Positions 1-10,882 of a stretch of 64,000 nucleotides of DNA are shown here, piece by piece. Source of the DNA: Paraphoma chrysanthemicola (lineage: Eukaryota; Ascomycota; Dothideomycetes; Pleosporales; Phaeosphaeriaceae); the NCBI GenBank assembly GCA_020744225.1, contig JAGMWG010000001.1, positions 1,736,001 to 1,800,000 on the forward strand. Direction: 5' to 3'. Under the pieces are notes generated by a model. That model was given only the letters and a program-made list of their open reading frames with translations. It did no database searches and had not been told where the DNA came from. Positions within the stretch are counted from its first letter, which is position 1, and each line of letters begins with the position of its first letter. A program made the position numbers and the translations under genes.

Positions 1-2023
1 AAGAGCAAGATATCGGCGTAGTCCTTCGTTGATGGCATGTTGGGGGTATCGCATTAATTTTTAGTTTCCAAAGTTCGGGTCTTCTAGTCCGAGTTCTCCC
101 TCTTCATCTCGAATATTCTGCCATGGGTGCGGGTGTCGAGCGAGACATAAGAACACCTAATTCATTACAACAGAAAGGGTGTCTCTGTCGCTGAAGAACA
201 TATTGGGCAGCTGACCGCTGGGCGTTCTCTCGCCTTCTATCACTTCCGCTAGCTCGACAAGGTCGTATCTGCTCTTTCCTTCAGTTTTTATTCGGACAAA
301 CTCCCCTTATCTGTTTCGCGACGCAGGGTTCGATCAATTCTGTGCTTGTTAAAGTCTCCATTAGCTCACAACCACTGCAAAACTTCCTGTCGCCGATCAC
401 GAAGCTCTTCTTGCCTAGTCTCATCGTCATCTCTCCTCTTATGCGAGTTATTGAATGCCTCCATGCACTCTCATCTAAGTGGCACTCCTCCCAACAGGCG
501 CCGAGTGGAGTGATTCGCCAAAGATGCGCCTTGAAGATGTATCCAATGTTTGCGTATTCAATCATTATTAACTCAACAGTCCAGCCACCATACTCACTTA
601 ATCGTTAGACAACGACCTAAAACTCACCTCCACACCATTGCATTCAACCCTCTCTTTTACCCTCTCAATAAGCCTCCCAAATATTCTCTGGATTCGTAAC
701 CGGCTTTTCCGCAGCCACACGCACATCCAGTTCTCTCCCCTTCCTCCACTCCGCACCATAGCTGTTGATCACCCCACTTACGTCTAATTATTGGTACCAT
801 ACTCCTCCCTAACGGCCTGGCGCCAAACTTATCCAGCTCGGCTCCCAAGACGAACTGCACGATTCGTGTAGTAGTTGTAACGAAACACGCTCACCGAAGG
901 AATAGCAGAAAAATGTGGACAAGAATAAGATTATATATGTACTTGGGTTCTGCACAACTTAATAGTCTTTTGCAGTGCCCCGTTACCGAAAGCCAACACT
1001 TCCGCGTCAGCACTGTGAAAGGCAATGCCATGTCTCAGACAACCGTTCAGAAGCTTCAAGTAGTCTCCTTTGCGCTCCGTGAAGTTTGAGCAGGGCGCAA
1101 GATCTTACGGTCATAGAATCCCGTAGTGTCTTGAAGATGTGAATTGCACTGGCCAGTGGTATACGCTATGTCGAACGGATAGCAAGCTGCGACCGCAACG
1201 CATCTCGTACGGTGGACGTGCGCTGTCGCCGACATGAAGTTACCCAGGCAAAATTGTATACCACAGTGCGTGCAAATATTGCAGAGAATGCTCCATCCAC
1301 ACAACCTGATAGTCCCTCTCCAGCCCGTCACCCTTTGTTCGCCATGCAAAATCACTCACCTCCATCACACAATATTCCAACATTCCCAACAACCTGCCAG
1401 CAGTTCTGTTCCCGCCCCGCCCTCCGTTCTCCAGCTCGTTCGCTCGTGCCCCTCCTGCCCCTCCTTCATCACCCCGCCCTCCCTTACCCCTCCAAACCAC
1501 TTCTTTGCCCCTCCAAATACCTCTTCTACCCCTCCATTGCCCCTCGATGCCCCTCCTCGCCCCTTTGCCCCTCAAATAGCTCCGTGATCGATGGTAGGCG
1601 GCAACTTGCCGGATTGGGCAATGTGCGGTTGAGCCTCATGATAGCGCGTGCAGTGGTGTTGAAAAGTTCTACACCCAACATTTTCAAGGTTTGCAGCGGC
1701 ACATGAGGGATATAGTTTAAGATTGTTGTTTTTCTAATGTAAACTAAGCCGTCACTGTAGTTCGCGCCAAAAATATGTTCTTCCACGGTCATGCTGAGAT
1801 GCATCCAAAATGTATAGCAGAGCATGCAATTAGTGGACTGCGCACACATAACGCACACATACACAAAATTATTGAGCAGTTATCATTATAGGTAACATAT
1901 ACACACAATCATCGCATCCGGTCAGTACATCAGCAAAAAATACACCCGCAATGCTCTTTTAGTCTTCACTCTGTTGCACTCCTCAAATTACATCGTCTCC
2001 AATCGCCAAAAAGAAAACTATCA
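1..2023. other. Left-end stretch without a convincing gene
   Basis: No complete gene is recognisable here. On the minus strand an ATG at 38 opens a frame running off the left edge, which could be the first codons of a gene outside the window. A minus ORF at 281-565 (94 codons) and a possible C-terminal exon ending with a TGA at 665-667 look somewhat protein-like, but I cannot join them into a gene model. ORFs around 1212-1864 fall in low-complexity pyrimidine-rich sequence and are probably chance. Confidence 0.4.
1435..1580. repeat. Degenerate pyrimidine-rich low-complexity tract
   Basis: The plus strand is strongly C/T-rich and repeats variants of CCCCTCC and CCCCTCCAAA many times, with irregular spacing. 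It looks like a decayed short tandem repeat. It produces overlapping spurious ORFs on both strands (Pro/Ser-rich on plus, Gly/Arg-rich on minus). Confidence 0.6.
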
Positions 2024-2127
2024 TGTCCCGTGCCAGACTCGAACTGGCGGCCTTGGGATTTCTACTCTGTGAGCAGTCATATGTGGAGATATGAGACCCA
2101 CGTGATAACCAACTACACCAACGAGAC
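2024..2127 (-). tRNA. tRNA-Met(CAT), elongator, with 30-nt intron
   Basis: Read on the minus strand, bases 2127-2121 (GTCTCGT) pair with 2031-2025 (ACGGGAC), and the discriminator A is at 2024. A D-arm, a T-arm with a TTCGAGT loop on a GCCAG/CTGGC stem, and an anticodon loop reading CTCATAA are present. The anticodon stem has a U31-U39 mismatch, as known from eukaryotic elongator tRNA-Met. The mature tRNA is 74 nt. A 30-nt intron lies at the canonical place one base 3' of the anticodon (2089-2060). The fit of all four arms makes this confident. The elongator rather than initiator assignment rests on the T-loop sequence and the U-U mismatch. Confidence 0.9.
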
Positions 2128-2542
2128 TTTGCAAACTTGTAGATTTGCGTTGGTGGCATTTTTGAAAATTGGTCCGTTTATAATGCATGTAAAAAGCCGG
2201 TGGAGACGTCGCAGTCTGCGAAAGGAGCTTTTTAGAAGGATTCAGTGGACTAGGTTTGGTTTCGTTGGTCTGGACGTGTGGTTGGTGTGGTTGGTGGGGT
2301 GGAAAAGTCTGATGAGGGGTAGACAGGGGCTAGACTTCCAGACTTCTGTAGACGACTAAGAGAACGAGGAGTATCATTAAGGTTTGCTTTTGATAATATG
2401 TTTGTTACAAGATCTATACATTATATTCCGTGCTCTTACATTATCCTCGCTCTTCCAATACGCCCAAACACCGCTTACATCATGGCCCAAAAGTCCGGAG
2501 CTATTACTATAAAGTAATGCTCCTGGATGAGTGGAAGAATGT
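2128..2542. other. Intergenic, upstream of the tRNA and 3' of rbd2
   Basis: This stretch lies between the 5' end of the minus-strand tRNA-Met and the stop codon of the minus-strand rhomboid gene. I see no supported gene or repeat in it. Confidence 0.5.
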
Positions 2543-3717
2543 TCATGGCCCAAGTCTTTGCCCTGGCTCAGGACTTCTCGGCATATTGCCTAATGCTACC
2601 GGCGCATTCGAACTTGGCAGCACACCGTAACGACCATATGTCTTCTGATCCACGCTGACGTAATGCGGCAGCCGTCCAAGGAGGTTGAGCTTTGTCTCGA
2701 TCCATCGTAGGATCTTCTCGTGCGGAACAAGGAACTTGATGTAGCCCGAGGCCCAGAGGTAGCCGATGCCTGCGCCGCAGAGGTGGCCTATGAGGCTCAC
2801 GTTCGGGACGATGAAGCTGGTGACGAGGACGAGGATGAGTGGTGTAGACCACGTTGGAATCTTGTAGGGTCCGACGCTTTGATATGTTAATCCTGACAAC
2901 TAAGTAATTTCAAGGGAACTTTACTTGAAGCTTGGATTTGTCTTGTGAGTTTTCATGATTTCAGCGGAGAGCAGGAGGAAGACCCAAACACTATGCGCAG
3001 TTAGTCTCCAACCAAGCCATGATAGCTCGTCATAATGCCATACCTTGCGCCCATCACGATCGTGTTACTTCGGAAAACATACACTTCTAGCAAAGTGTAA
3101 ATACCGCCCGGTATTGTGCCGAATGCTACCAAGCGTCAGTTCCTCATAAGTTTCCAACAATCACAGCTTGCTTACGCCCTGTGAATAGCGCCAGTGTGAC
3201 CAGTGTACCAAACTCGGATTCGAAGCGCTCGAGGAGGGGTGCTATGGCGACGAGGTTGAAGATCATGTGGAAGAAGTTGAGATGTGTCAACGGGAACAAG
3301 TTGAGCCGGTGCACTGTAGAAGTGATATGATTAGCTTGCATCGTCTTGTAAACTTTCGGAAGGTATGGCGCAGTATTCAAGATTGCTGTTCATGCTCTTG
3401 CGCCTCTAACACAATTCGACATGTTCAGTAAGCCTCAGGAGCATCTGGCCTCCCCACAGCGTACAGAGGCCAACCACGCCCGAACTTGCGCCCAAACTTT
3501 CGCAGACATTTCTTTCTCTTCCAACACCGAAATTCCACGTACTCTGAGTAAGATCCATCTTAGCCGGCTCCAACCGCGAAAACTCCCTTAACCACGGAAA
3601 CGGTATTGCGGCGATCCATAGTCCGAGTATGGCGACAAGAAGGGCTCTTGTACATAGCGGCAGTCGGAAGACGTAGGAGCGTATGCGCGTCGGATTGAAC
3701 TGCGGAAACGAAGGCAT
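2543..3717 (-). CDS. rbd2: Rbd2-type rhomboid serine protease
   Basis: Predicted intramembrane serine protease of the Golgi/endomembrane rhomboid group, 264 aa. Exons on the minus strand are 3717-3543, 3313-3176, 3125-3044, 2990-2925 and 2876-2543, with all phases joining (795 nt). The protein has several hydrophobic segments, the HLNFFHMIFN motif after the first loop, the catalytic motif MGASVWVF (Ser132) and the partner His185 in LIGHLCG. The C-terminal LGRLPHYVSVDQKTYGRYG block is typical of fungal Rbd2. Family knowledge: Rbd2 in fission yeast acts in cleavage of the SREBP homologue and in endomembrane quality control. Which substrate is used here cannot be seen. The gene is divergent from gaa1 across about 230 bases. 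The first intron (about 230 bases) is the longest and least certain. Confidence 0.88.
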
Positions 3718-3947
3718 GGTGGATCGCGTCGGATGTCAGACGGATGAGGCGCGTCCAGCGAACGAAGATGTTGAAGATGACGCTGGCCAATCAGAGTTGG
3801 GCGACGACCGCGGCGATTCACTAGCGCGAACGCCCTCCCACCTTAGCACCTTCTGCTTTGAGGGCAAGTTGCTTGGGACTTGGAGATATCGCAGCATCCT
3901 TCTCTGTTACTCTCCTTTCCTCTCGTACGTAATTGAGGGACGGAAAT
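3718..3947. promoter_or_regulatory. Divergent promoter region rbd2/gaa1
   Basis: This 230-base gap separates the start codons of two divergently transcribed membrane-protein genes and must hold both core promoters. I did not identify a specific TATA element or operator. Confidence 0.4.
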
Positions 3948-6001
3948 ATGGCGCTTTTGTGTGAGTGTTGCGATATGACGACAAAGACGAACGCTGACCT
4001 ATGAAGCTTCAATTCTGGCGCTGCGGCGGGACGCCCGCCTTCTCAAGATTCCGCCGTACCTGTCGGTATTCTGCATTATCGTTGGAATCGCATGGCTCCT
4101 TGTTCTTCCTCTCGATGGTTATTCGCGAAGAACATACGTCTCGGAGAATGCCTTGTTGCCTGGACAAGTGCACACATACTTCACTGGCAGTGAGCACGAT
4201 GTGTTCCGAGCCTATCGACACGAGGTTCATGGGCTCATCGACAAGCCTGTAGAGGAGTAAGATCATAGTTTTCTCAAAGAAACCCGCAGAAGCTAAATAT
4301 AATGATAGGCGTTCCAAGGCATTGGAAACCATCTTTCTGGAGCAGAACCTCAAAGTCGCGACGCAGAAGTACAACTACACCTTCTCGAACCACTCCATCG
4401 TAAACGAGAATGTCTACGCTATCCTCCAGGGCCCTCGAGCCGATGCGACAGAAGCCATCGTCCTTATCGGCGCATGGAAGAATATGGACGACGAGATGAA
4501 CAACTCCGGGGTTGCACTGGTCCTCACACTGGCGCGCTACTTCAAGCGCTGGAGTCTGTGGAGCAAGGACATCATCTTCCTGGTCTCCGGCGACAGCACG
4601 ATCGGAACCCAGGCCTGGGTCGATGCGTACCACAATGGACATGACGAGTCGCAGGTTGAGAGTCTAAAGATCAAGAGCGGAGCACTCCAGGGAGCTGTCG
4701 CAGTCGACTATCCTGCCGGGCCTTGGGGTCACCGCTATGATAAGTTGCACGTTGTGTATGACGGAGTCAATGGCCACCTTCCGAACTTGGACCTTTTCAA
4801 TACGGCTGTTCAGATCGCGGGCGGCCAGATGGGCATCGACTGCGTGATCCAGCGCATGTTCTCGCACGATGACAGCTACAAAGAGCGATTGTTGACAATG
4901 CTTCGAGGCATGGTTTCTCAAGGAGCCGGTCACGCAACTGGACCTCACTCCTCGTTTATCCCGTACCACGTCGATGCCATCACTCTGGTCACCGTTGGCG
5001 ACGGATGGCACGACGAGATGTCTCTTGGACGGACTGTCGAATCCCTCTTCCGCAGCTTGAACAACCTCCTCGAGCACTTACACCAGAGTTTCTTCTTCTA
5101 CCTCCTTCTGCAGTCCAAGCGATTCGTCAGCATCGGCACCTATCTGCCCTCGGCCATGCTGATCGCCGTCAACTTCAGCATCATGGCCATGGCTCTGTGG
5201 GTCAAGAGTGGCCGATCAGACCAGAAAGCAGCCAATCCGGCCGCCACCTCACAGCCCAACCCGGCTGTGAGAGCCTGGAACAAGGACAAGAATAAGTACA
5301 TCGGTGAGAAGGAAATCGTCGCTAAAGACGATACCAAGCCTACAGAGGATACAAAAGATGCTCCTACATCCTCTGAAACTGAGATTGTCAAAGACGGCGA
5401 CGCAATCTCCATTGTCCCCAAATCCACAACCTCCATCACCGAACGCGCCCTCCTCACCCCCGTTCTTATCCTCCTCGCCATCCACGCAATCGGTCTTGCA
5501 CCCCTCTACTACTTCAATTACTGGGACACCGACTTCCTCCACGGCATCTTCATCACCACTGCAAATGTGTCCACCCTCGCCCCCATCGCTATAGCATTCA
5601 TCCTCTACTACGCGCCCGACACGCCCCTCCCGAAACAAACTCTGGTCCTCGTGCAATGCTTCTCGCTCCTCTTGCTCGGCATGTTCCTCGCAGCTCTCGC
5701 GACACTGAATTTCAGCCTCAGTTTCCTCATCGGTGTCTTGACCACGCCGCTGAGTTTCGTGCGGAAAAGCAACCACGCGGCGTTGACGTGGTTGCAGCTC
5801 GCCATACTGACTGTTTTGAATCCAATCATGGTCGCGCAGTGGAGCACCAAGTTGCTGGGCGTGGATCTGGGCGAGGTGCTCACATTGGCGGCCACGGGGT
5901 GGCATGTCTGGGGTCTGTGGACGCAGGTCGTGGTGTGGTTGGTGTGGCTCCCAGCGTGGATTGTTGGGGCGACGGTTGTGGCTTGGGGATTGTTTGAGTA
6001 G
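3948..6001 (+). CDS. gaa1: GPI transamidase subunit Gaa1
   Basis: Subunit of the ER GPI-anchor transamidase complex, which attaches preassembled GPI to proteins. It is predicted at 651 aa. Exons are 3948-3960 (only 13 nt), 4007-4256 and 4309-6001. The 13-nt first exon gives M-A-L-L and a split Ser codon, and runs into the conserved ALRRDARLLKIPPYLS block, which fixes the start. A signal-anchor helix (about residues 21-40) is followed by the lumenal domain with the RRTYVSENALLPGQ and GAWKNMDDEMNNSGVA motifs. A charged linker (residues about 330-395, with many K/D/E) and a C-terminal block of about six hydrophobic segments follow. Family knowledge: Gaa1 has a peptidase-like M28-fold lumenal domain that helps bring GPI to the active site. 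It is convergent with rpn9. Confidence 0.92.
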
Positions 6002-6298
6002 AGTGTATTGGAGAGGGGCATACTGTACCATGTATGTATGTGTAATGTGAAACTGGTGGATATTCTGAGCTCTTGACCTTCATGCTTTGCAGTCTTGTCA
6101 TGCGGATTAGGCATTCAGACGTGATGGATATTGATTGATGTTGTTCATTGACCATCTAAGCGACCAAGTTGACCGGCATCTATGATTACTGATAGGCATG
6201 GTGTCTATCTTACGGCTTACGCCCGCCGCTTTGTTGTGCGGAGACGACCTACTCAATGGCCTGTTTCTGGTTTCATACTGCTCGTCCGCACACCTCAC

Positions 6299-7497
6299 TC
6301 AAGCGGCCCAGACATCCTTGCCCACACCCTCGATCCAGTTGCCGAGTTGGTTGACGCTGGCATCCCACTCCTTCAACCTGCCCCTCATGCTCTCGATCTG
6401 CTTCATGTCCAAGACCTTTGGCTGCACCCAGTTGATCCGCGCAATCTCGGCGACCTGGTCAATTTGACCCCGCAGCAGCCCCAGGCTAAGCGCCTTCATG
6501 ATGAGATGCTCAATCTCGTTTGGCTGCACCTTTGTTTCCTGCGATATCTCCGTGAAGGTCATGGCGCGGTCGTGTGGTGGGCGGCGAAAGACGGTCTCGG
6601 TCAGGGCGGATAGCGAGATCTTTTGGTAAAGGAACGTCTGATGCTCCTTGAGGAGGGGTACTTTCGAGATGTTGCCGGCTAGGACGTCATAAGCGATCAG
6701 GTCGCCGCGGTTGAAGGCGAACAGAAGGTCGCGTAGCCATGCGTGTGGGGTATTGACGAGCGAGTCCAGGATGGGGTGGAGTAGTAGCTCTCCGAAGTTG
6801 TAGATCGAGTCTGACACTAGTGCGGCGATGCTTAGGTCGTAAGCGCGGGACTGCCGTTCTCGCAGCTCCAGATCTTGTAGGTCGACACAGGCTAGGAACA
6901 GCAGGGCGTTCTTGTAGTATGCGGCGAACTCGTGCTTCGACTTGTAGTACTCTGCGCTTGCCCTGTAGAACGAGGCATGCACTACTGTCTCCACTGAGTC
7001 GAAGCCGTCCAGTATCTGCTCACACTCATCAAGCTTCTTCTTTGCACCTTCCTCGTCTCGTAACCGGAGCTGTATGCTGGCAGCGGCGACTGTGGCGTAG
7101 ACGTAGGCATCTTGTGACGCGGGCTTGTTGACACTCTTTGCGAGGTTATCGACAAAGGTGAGGCGCTCCTTGTCATCTAAGACTGTCAGCTAATATCCCA
7201 AGCTTCGAACAGCACACACATACCCTTATACTGTGTTGCTGCGTTCAGGCCAAGCGTGACGAGCTTCAGCTGGTTGATCTTGTTCGCGAAGCTCTTGATG
7301 AAGGTCTCGAAGAACGGTATCCGCTGCTTTGCGCTCTCGGGATGGTCAAAGTACTCGATGAGCTTGTCGGTAAGCTCGTGCCACAGTTTCCGCTCCCAGT
7401 AGTCTTCGAAGGCGATGAAGTATTCTTGGAGCTCCTCCGGTGCCTGGTCCCGCGCATCGCCCAGCAGGTTCGGAATCGTGTCCGTGTCCATCGCCAT
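6299..7497 (-). CDS. rpn9: 26S proteasome regulatory subunit Rpn9
   Basis: Lid subunit of the 26S proteasome (PSMD13 orthologue), 383 aa, close to the 393 aa of yeast Rpn9. Exons are 7497-7224 and 7176-6299, joined through a 47-base intron with a split Asp codon. The N-terminal helical repeats begin MAMDTDTIPNLLGDAR and the C-terminal half holds a PCI domain (about residues 180-345), including the winged-helix stretch FTEISQETKVQPNEIEHLIM and the conserved WVQPKVLD. Family knowledge: Rpn9 lies in the lid horseshoe next to Rpn5 and Rpn10 and supports assembly of the 26S particle. It shares a 249-base divergent promoter with the complex I subunit gene. Confidence 0.93.
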
Positions 7498-7746
7498 GTT
7501 GGGGAAGTGGTGTGAGAGTCAGGTGGCGCTATGCAATGTACTTGGATGCACAGAAGAAAGGTGGTGGAGGCGGAGAAGTAACGTAAGGCGGGCGGGCGTG
7601 TGAGTGTGGGATGTATTGCTATGTTGCGGCGGAAGCTACGCTTGGACTTAGCGTGTGCCAAGCCTCATCGCAACGCCGACGTCGTGCATCTCTGAGCTTC
7701 ACGCCAACTGCATACGACACGCTCACGAGCCATTGACTGCCGCAAC
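7498..7746. promoter_or_regulatory. Divergent promoter rpn9 / complex I 40-kDa subunit
   Basis: A 249-base gap lies between the ATGs of two divergently transcribed genes. A pyrimidine/CACA-rich run lies 5' of the complex I ATG. No specific factor site was recognised. Confidence 0.4.
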
Positions 7747-9066
7747 ATGGCTCTGCCTCTCCGATGTGCTCGCGCCGGGGCAGCGCTGCCGGCCCCATTC
7801 CCCTCGATGCGCGCGGCGAAGCTCTCTACCTCATCAGTCTCACGTTCACAGATCAACTCGGACGTCAGGATAACCAGGTATGCAGAGGCGGGAAAGACTG
7901 TTACAATATTGCTGACTTTTGCATAGGACTGGCAAGCCCATCCTGACGGTGTCAGGCGGTAGATCCTCGCTCGGAGGTACGCAATAGCCTGCACTGAATC
8001 GAGACGGCAGAAGCTCACAAAGATGCAGGTTACACCGCAACGGTTTTCGGAGCCACTGGATTCCTCGGACGCTACATCGTGAACAGACTGGGTATGTGGG
8101 AGCACTGCGCTGTAGCTTAGACAGCGACTGACGCCAGCAACAGCACGCTCGGGATGTACGGTCATCGTCCCCTTTCGAGAGGAGATGGCCAAGCGCCACC
8201 TCAAGGTCACTGGAGATCTGGGCCGAGTCATCTTCATGGAAATGGACTTGCGAAACACCGCTTCGATCGAGGAGAGTGTCCGACATTCTGACATTGTCTA
8301 CAACCTCATTGGTCGCGACTACCCCACCAAGAACTTCGATCTGGAGGACGTCCATGTCGCAGGAACTGAGCGGATTGTTGAAGCGGTTGCAAAGTACGAT
8401 ATCGACAGATTCGTCCAGGTCTCATCACACAGCGCAACACTGGATTCCCCATCCGAGTTCTACCGCACCAAGGCCAGGGGCGAGCAATTAGCGCGCTCCA
8501 TCTACCCAGAGACCACCATTGTTCGGCCTGCGCCAATGTATGGCTACGAAGATCGTCTGCTCCACCGTCTTGCGTACCCGACAACTGTCGTCACTGCCAA
8601 CCACCTTCAAGAGCGCATCTGGCCCGTTCACGTGATCGATGTCGGCATGGCGCTCGAGCAGATGTTGCACGATGATACCACCGCGGCGGAGACGTATGAA
8701 CTGTACGGCCCGACTGAGTACTCGATGGAAGAGCTGAACGATTTGGTCGAGAAGGAGGCAATGAAGAAGCGCCGCCATGTCAACATTCCTAAGCGCATCC
8801 TCAAACCTGTTGCAACATATGCCAACAAGTTCATCTGGTGGCCAATCCATTCTGGTGACGAAGTCGAGCGGGAGTTTGTCGACCAGTACATTGACCCCAA
8901 GGCAAAGACCTTCAAGGATCTCGACATTGAGCCGGTGGAGTTGAAGAGCCTCACATACGAGTACCTGAAGAGCTACCGGAGTTCAGCGTACTATGATCTG
9001 CCACCAATGTCGGAGAAGGAGAAAAGGGAAGAAAAGAAGTATCTCCACGTCATTGATGATCAATAG
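7747..9066 (+). CDS. NADH:ubiquinone oxidoreductase 39/40-kDa subunit (NDUFA9)
   Basis: Accessory subunit of mitochondrial complex I, a nucleotide-binding SDR-like protein (Neurospora nuo40, human NDUFA9), 388 aa. Exons are 7747-7877, 7927-7976, 8029-8091 and 8144-9066. The N-terminus is an Arg/Ala/Ser-rich presequence (first about 40 residues). The Rossmann glycine motif VFGATGFLGRYIV sits at about residues 66-78. The later NLIGRDYPTKNFDLEDVHV and SSHSATLDSPSEFYRTKARGE segments are characteristic. The YxxxK of active SDRs is represented as FYRTKARGE, as in the family, which binds NADPH structurally rather than acting as a dehydrogenase (established knowledge). Three of the four exons are under 135 nt. 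Confidence 0.92.
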
Positions 9067-9235
9067 ACGTGGGACCAGCGTTTGAAATCTTTGTAAATAT
9101 GAGTGCTCGACATTGAGACGAGCCTGCGTGTAGCATCAAACAAATCTGTTCCTTGTGTGCAGGCAGAAGTAAAGTCTATGGAGTGGGGTATCATGATGTC
9201 TAACAACGCCTTCAAACCGCCTACAAAACATTCCA

Positions 9236-10648
9236 TCACACAATAGCTGATCCGCTACTCTCCTTATTCACCTCCCTCTTTTTGTTTTCCTCCTCCGCCA
9301 ACACCTTCTCCAAATACCTCTTCACAAGCGACTCCGTGCTGCCCTCCCCATCCCTCTCCCACCGCTCACTCGCATGCCTCCACAACTCCAGCACCACCTC
9401 CACCGCAATCAGCGCAATAATCGCCCACTCGAGCCGCAGCCCATGTTTCTCACTCAACTGTTCCCGCAGCACACTCGCAATTTCCTGCGCAAATCCAATC
9501 TTCTCATTCAGCACTTTGATCCTGACCCCAACGTCCAGCGCACGCCCGACTTGGTCGTAGTACTCGCCCAGCCCGAGCTCGTGCCGACTGTCCCAGAAGA
9601 TATCGGGCATCGAGTCGGTCAGTTCCGAGTAGAGATTGAGTTGCGCGCGGATGGACAGGAGTTCTCCCGTTTTGCGCAAGATGAAGGACCGCGTGAAGGA
9701 TTTTGTTAGGGGTCGGGCGGACGAGAGAATCGAGGGGATGGAGCGGGTGGAGTGTTGGTACGAGGAGAGGAGGGTTTCGAGGACGGCGAGTTTAGTGCTG
9801 CGAGCGAGACCCGACGAGAATGCGATTTTGGCTAGGATGGTGTCAATTTCGTGGCGTTGTTGGCTCGTGGTGTCGCTGGAGTTTGAGGGGTGGTCGACAT
9901 CGGTGTCGCTTGGTTCGGCTTTTGTGCCTAGCACGATGGTGTCGCCGACGACTTGGCTCGTTTCTTTGCTGGGGTCTTCCAGGTATTCGAGATCTTCGGT
10001 CTCGAGGAGATCAAGATGGGAGCCTTCAGCCGCCGCGGGAAGGACTTGTTGGACGAGTTTGAGGGCTTCGCGGTCGCGCACATTCCAGGTTACGACGGTG
10101 CCGGAGGGGAAGATGAAGATATCGCCTTGCTGAAAATCTTTGACTTCGGACGGTCGATCGTTTGTTTGTACGTGGATGACCTGGGGATAGAGGCCGGTTT
10201 GGTAGGGGTCAAGTTCATAGCCTTGGGCTTTTACGAGTTTTGCGGCGGCAGAAATGTCGTACGTTTCGGCGGCGCAATATGCGGTGACGGTCTTCGTGTC
10301 GGCATCAGGATCGATAAAGCGTTGTCTGCCGCGGGACTTGACGAACGAGCGGGATCGCTGTGCTTCGACAGCTACGCTTCGTAGAGATGTCTTGCCTGCA
10401 TTCTTCCTTGCTATCTTTGGTCCCAGCTTCTGCTGACTGCCTTTCTCTATTTCATCCTTTGCACTTGCCACCTCTTGCTGCTGAGTGAAGTCTATCTTCT
10501 TGCCCCATGCTGTTGTAGTTGCAAAGCAGCGAGCGTCATTGACAAATGCCACATATCTAGGCTGGCGCAATGATTGTTTGGAGATACGTGGGGCGTGGGC
10601 GAGACTTCGTGTCAGGCCATTGAGGTTTTGTAGTCGAATGAGTGTCAT
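9236..10648 (-). CDS. Mitochondrial DUF155 protein, RMND1/Mrx10 family
   Basis: Predicted inner-membrane mitochondrial protein of the RMND1 / yeast Mrx10 (YDR282C) group, linked in other organisms to mitochondrial translation. It is intronless. I place the start at 10648 (470 aa) because the sequence from there is a basic, Arg/Ser-rich presequence without acids for 30 residues. The frame stays open upstream to an ATG at 10780, which would give 514 aa but leave only 102 bases to the divergent vps41 ATG. The DUF155 domain starts near TAYCAAETYDISAAAK and includes GDIFIFPSGTVVTWNV. A charged, low-complexity insert follows (SDTDVDHPSNSSDTTS). The C-terminal helical part ends in one transmembrane segment (LEWAIIALIAVEVVLEL). 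The nuclear-encoded paralogues Rmd1 and Rmd8 are alternatives, but the presequence favours the mitochondrial member. Confidence 0.82.
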   Translation of the reverse strand: MTLIRLQNLNGLTRSLAHAPRISKQSLRQPRYVAFVNDARCFATTTAWGKKIDFTQQQEVASAKDEIEKGSQQKLGPKIARKNAGKTSLRSVAVEAQRSRSFVKSRGRQRFIDPDADTKTVTAYCAAETYDISAAAKLVKAQGYELDPYQTGLYPQVIHVQTNDRPSEVKDFQQGDIFIFPSGTVVTWNVRDREALKLVQQVLPAAAEGSHLDLLETEDLEYLEDPSKETSQVVGDTIVLGTKAEPSDTDVDHPSNSSDTTSQQRHEIDTILAKIAFSSGLARSTKLAVLETLLSSYQHSTRSIPSILSSARPLTKSFTRSFILRKTGELLSIRAQLNLYSELTDSMPDIFWDSRHELGLGEYYDQVGRALDVGVRIKVLNEKIGFAQEIASVLREQLSEKHGLRLEWAIIALIAVEVVLELWRHASERWERDGEGSTESLVKRYLEKVLAEEENKKREVNKESSGSAIV

Positions 10649-10882
10649 CGCCAGAGCGACTGTAGCGCGAGCATAATTTTTGAGAGTCTCTTGACTCTCG
10701 TCCAGCGAAGACTGCAATGGTGGAGTAGCTGCGGGAGCTGATCCCTGCGCGCATGCGAGCTCGGCTCTAGCGCGCGTCATCGGCTAGGTCCACGGACGGC
10801 GCATCGTGACCTGCAACTCCACACTTCACCACCAACCACCTTGCAGCGCCTCACCAGACCCGCCGCAGCTCATGCCCCCAGC

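Noticed and set aside
1212..1864. Overlapping ORFs of 100-164 codons on both strands
   Set aside because: They are produced by the CCCCTCC-type low-complexity tract.
5249..6031. 260-codon minus-strand ORF opposite gaa1
   Set aside because: It is the antisense shadow of the conserved Gaa1 membrane domain, Glu/Asp/Gly-rich with no family features.
7665..8294. 209-codon minus ORF opposite the complex I subunit
   Set aside because: It overlaps four well-supported exons on the plus strand and has no recognisable domain.
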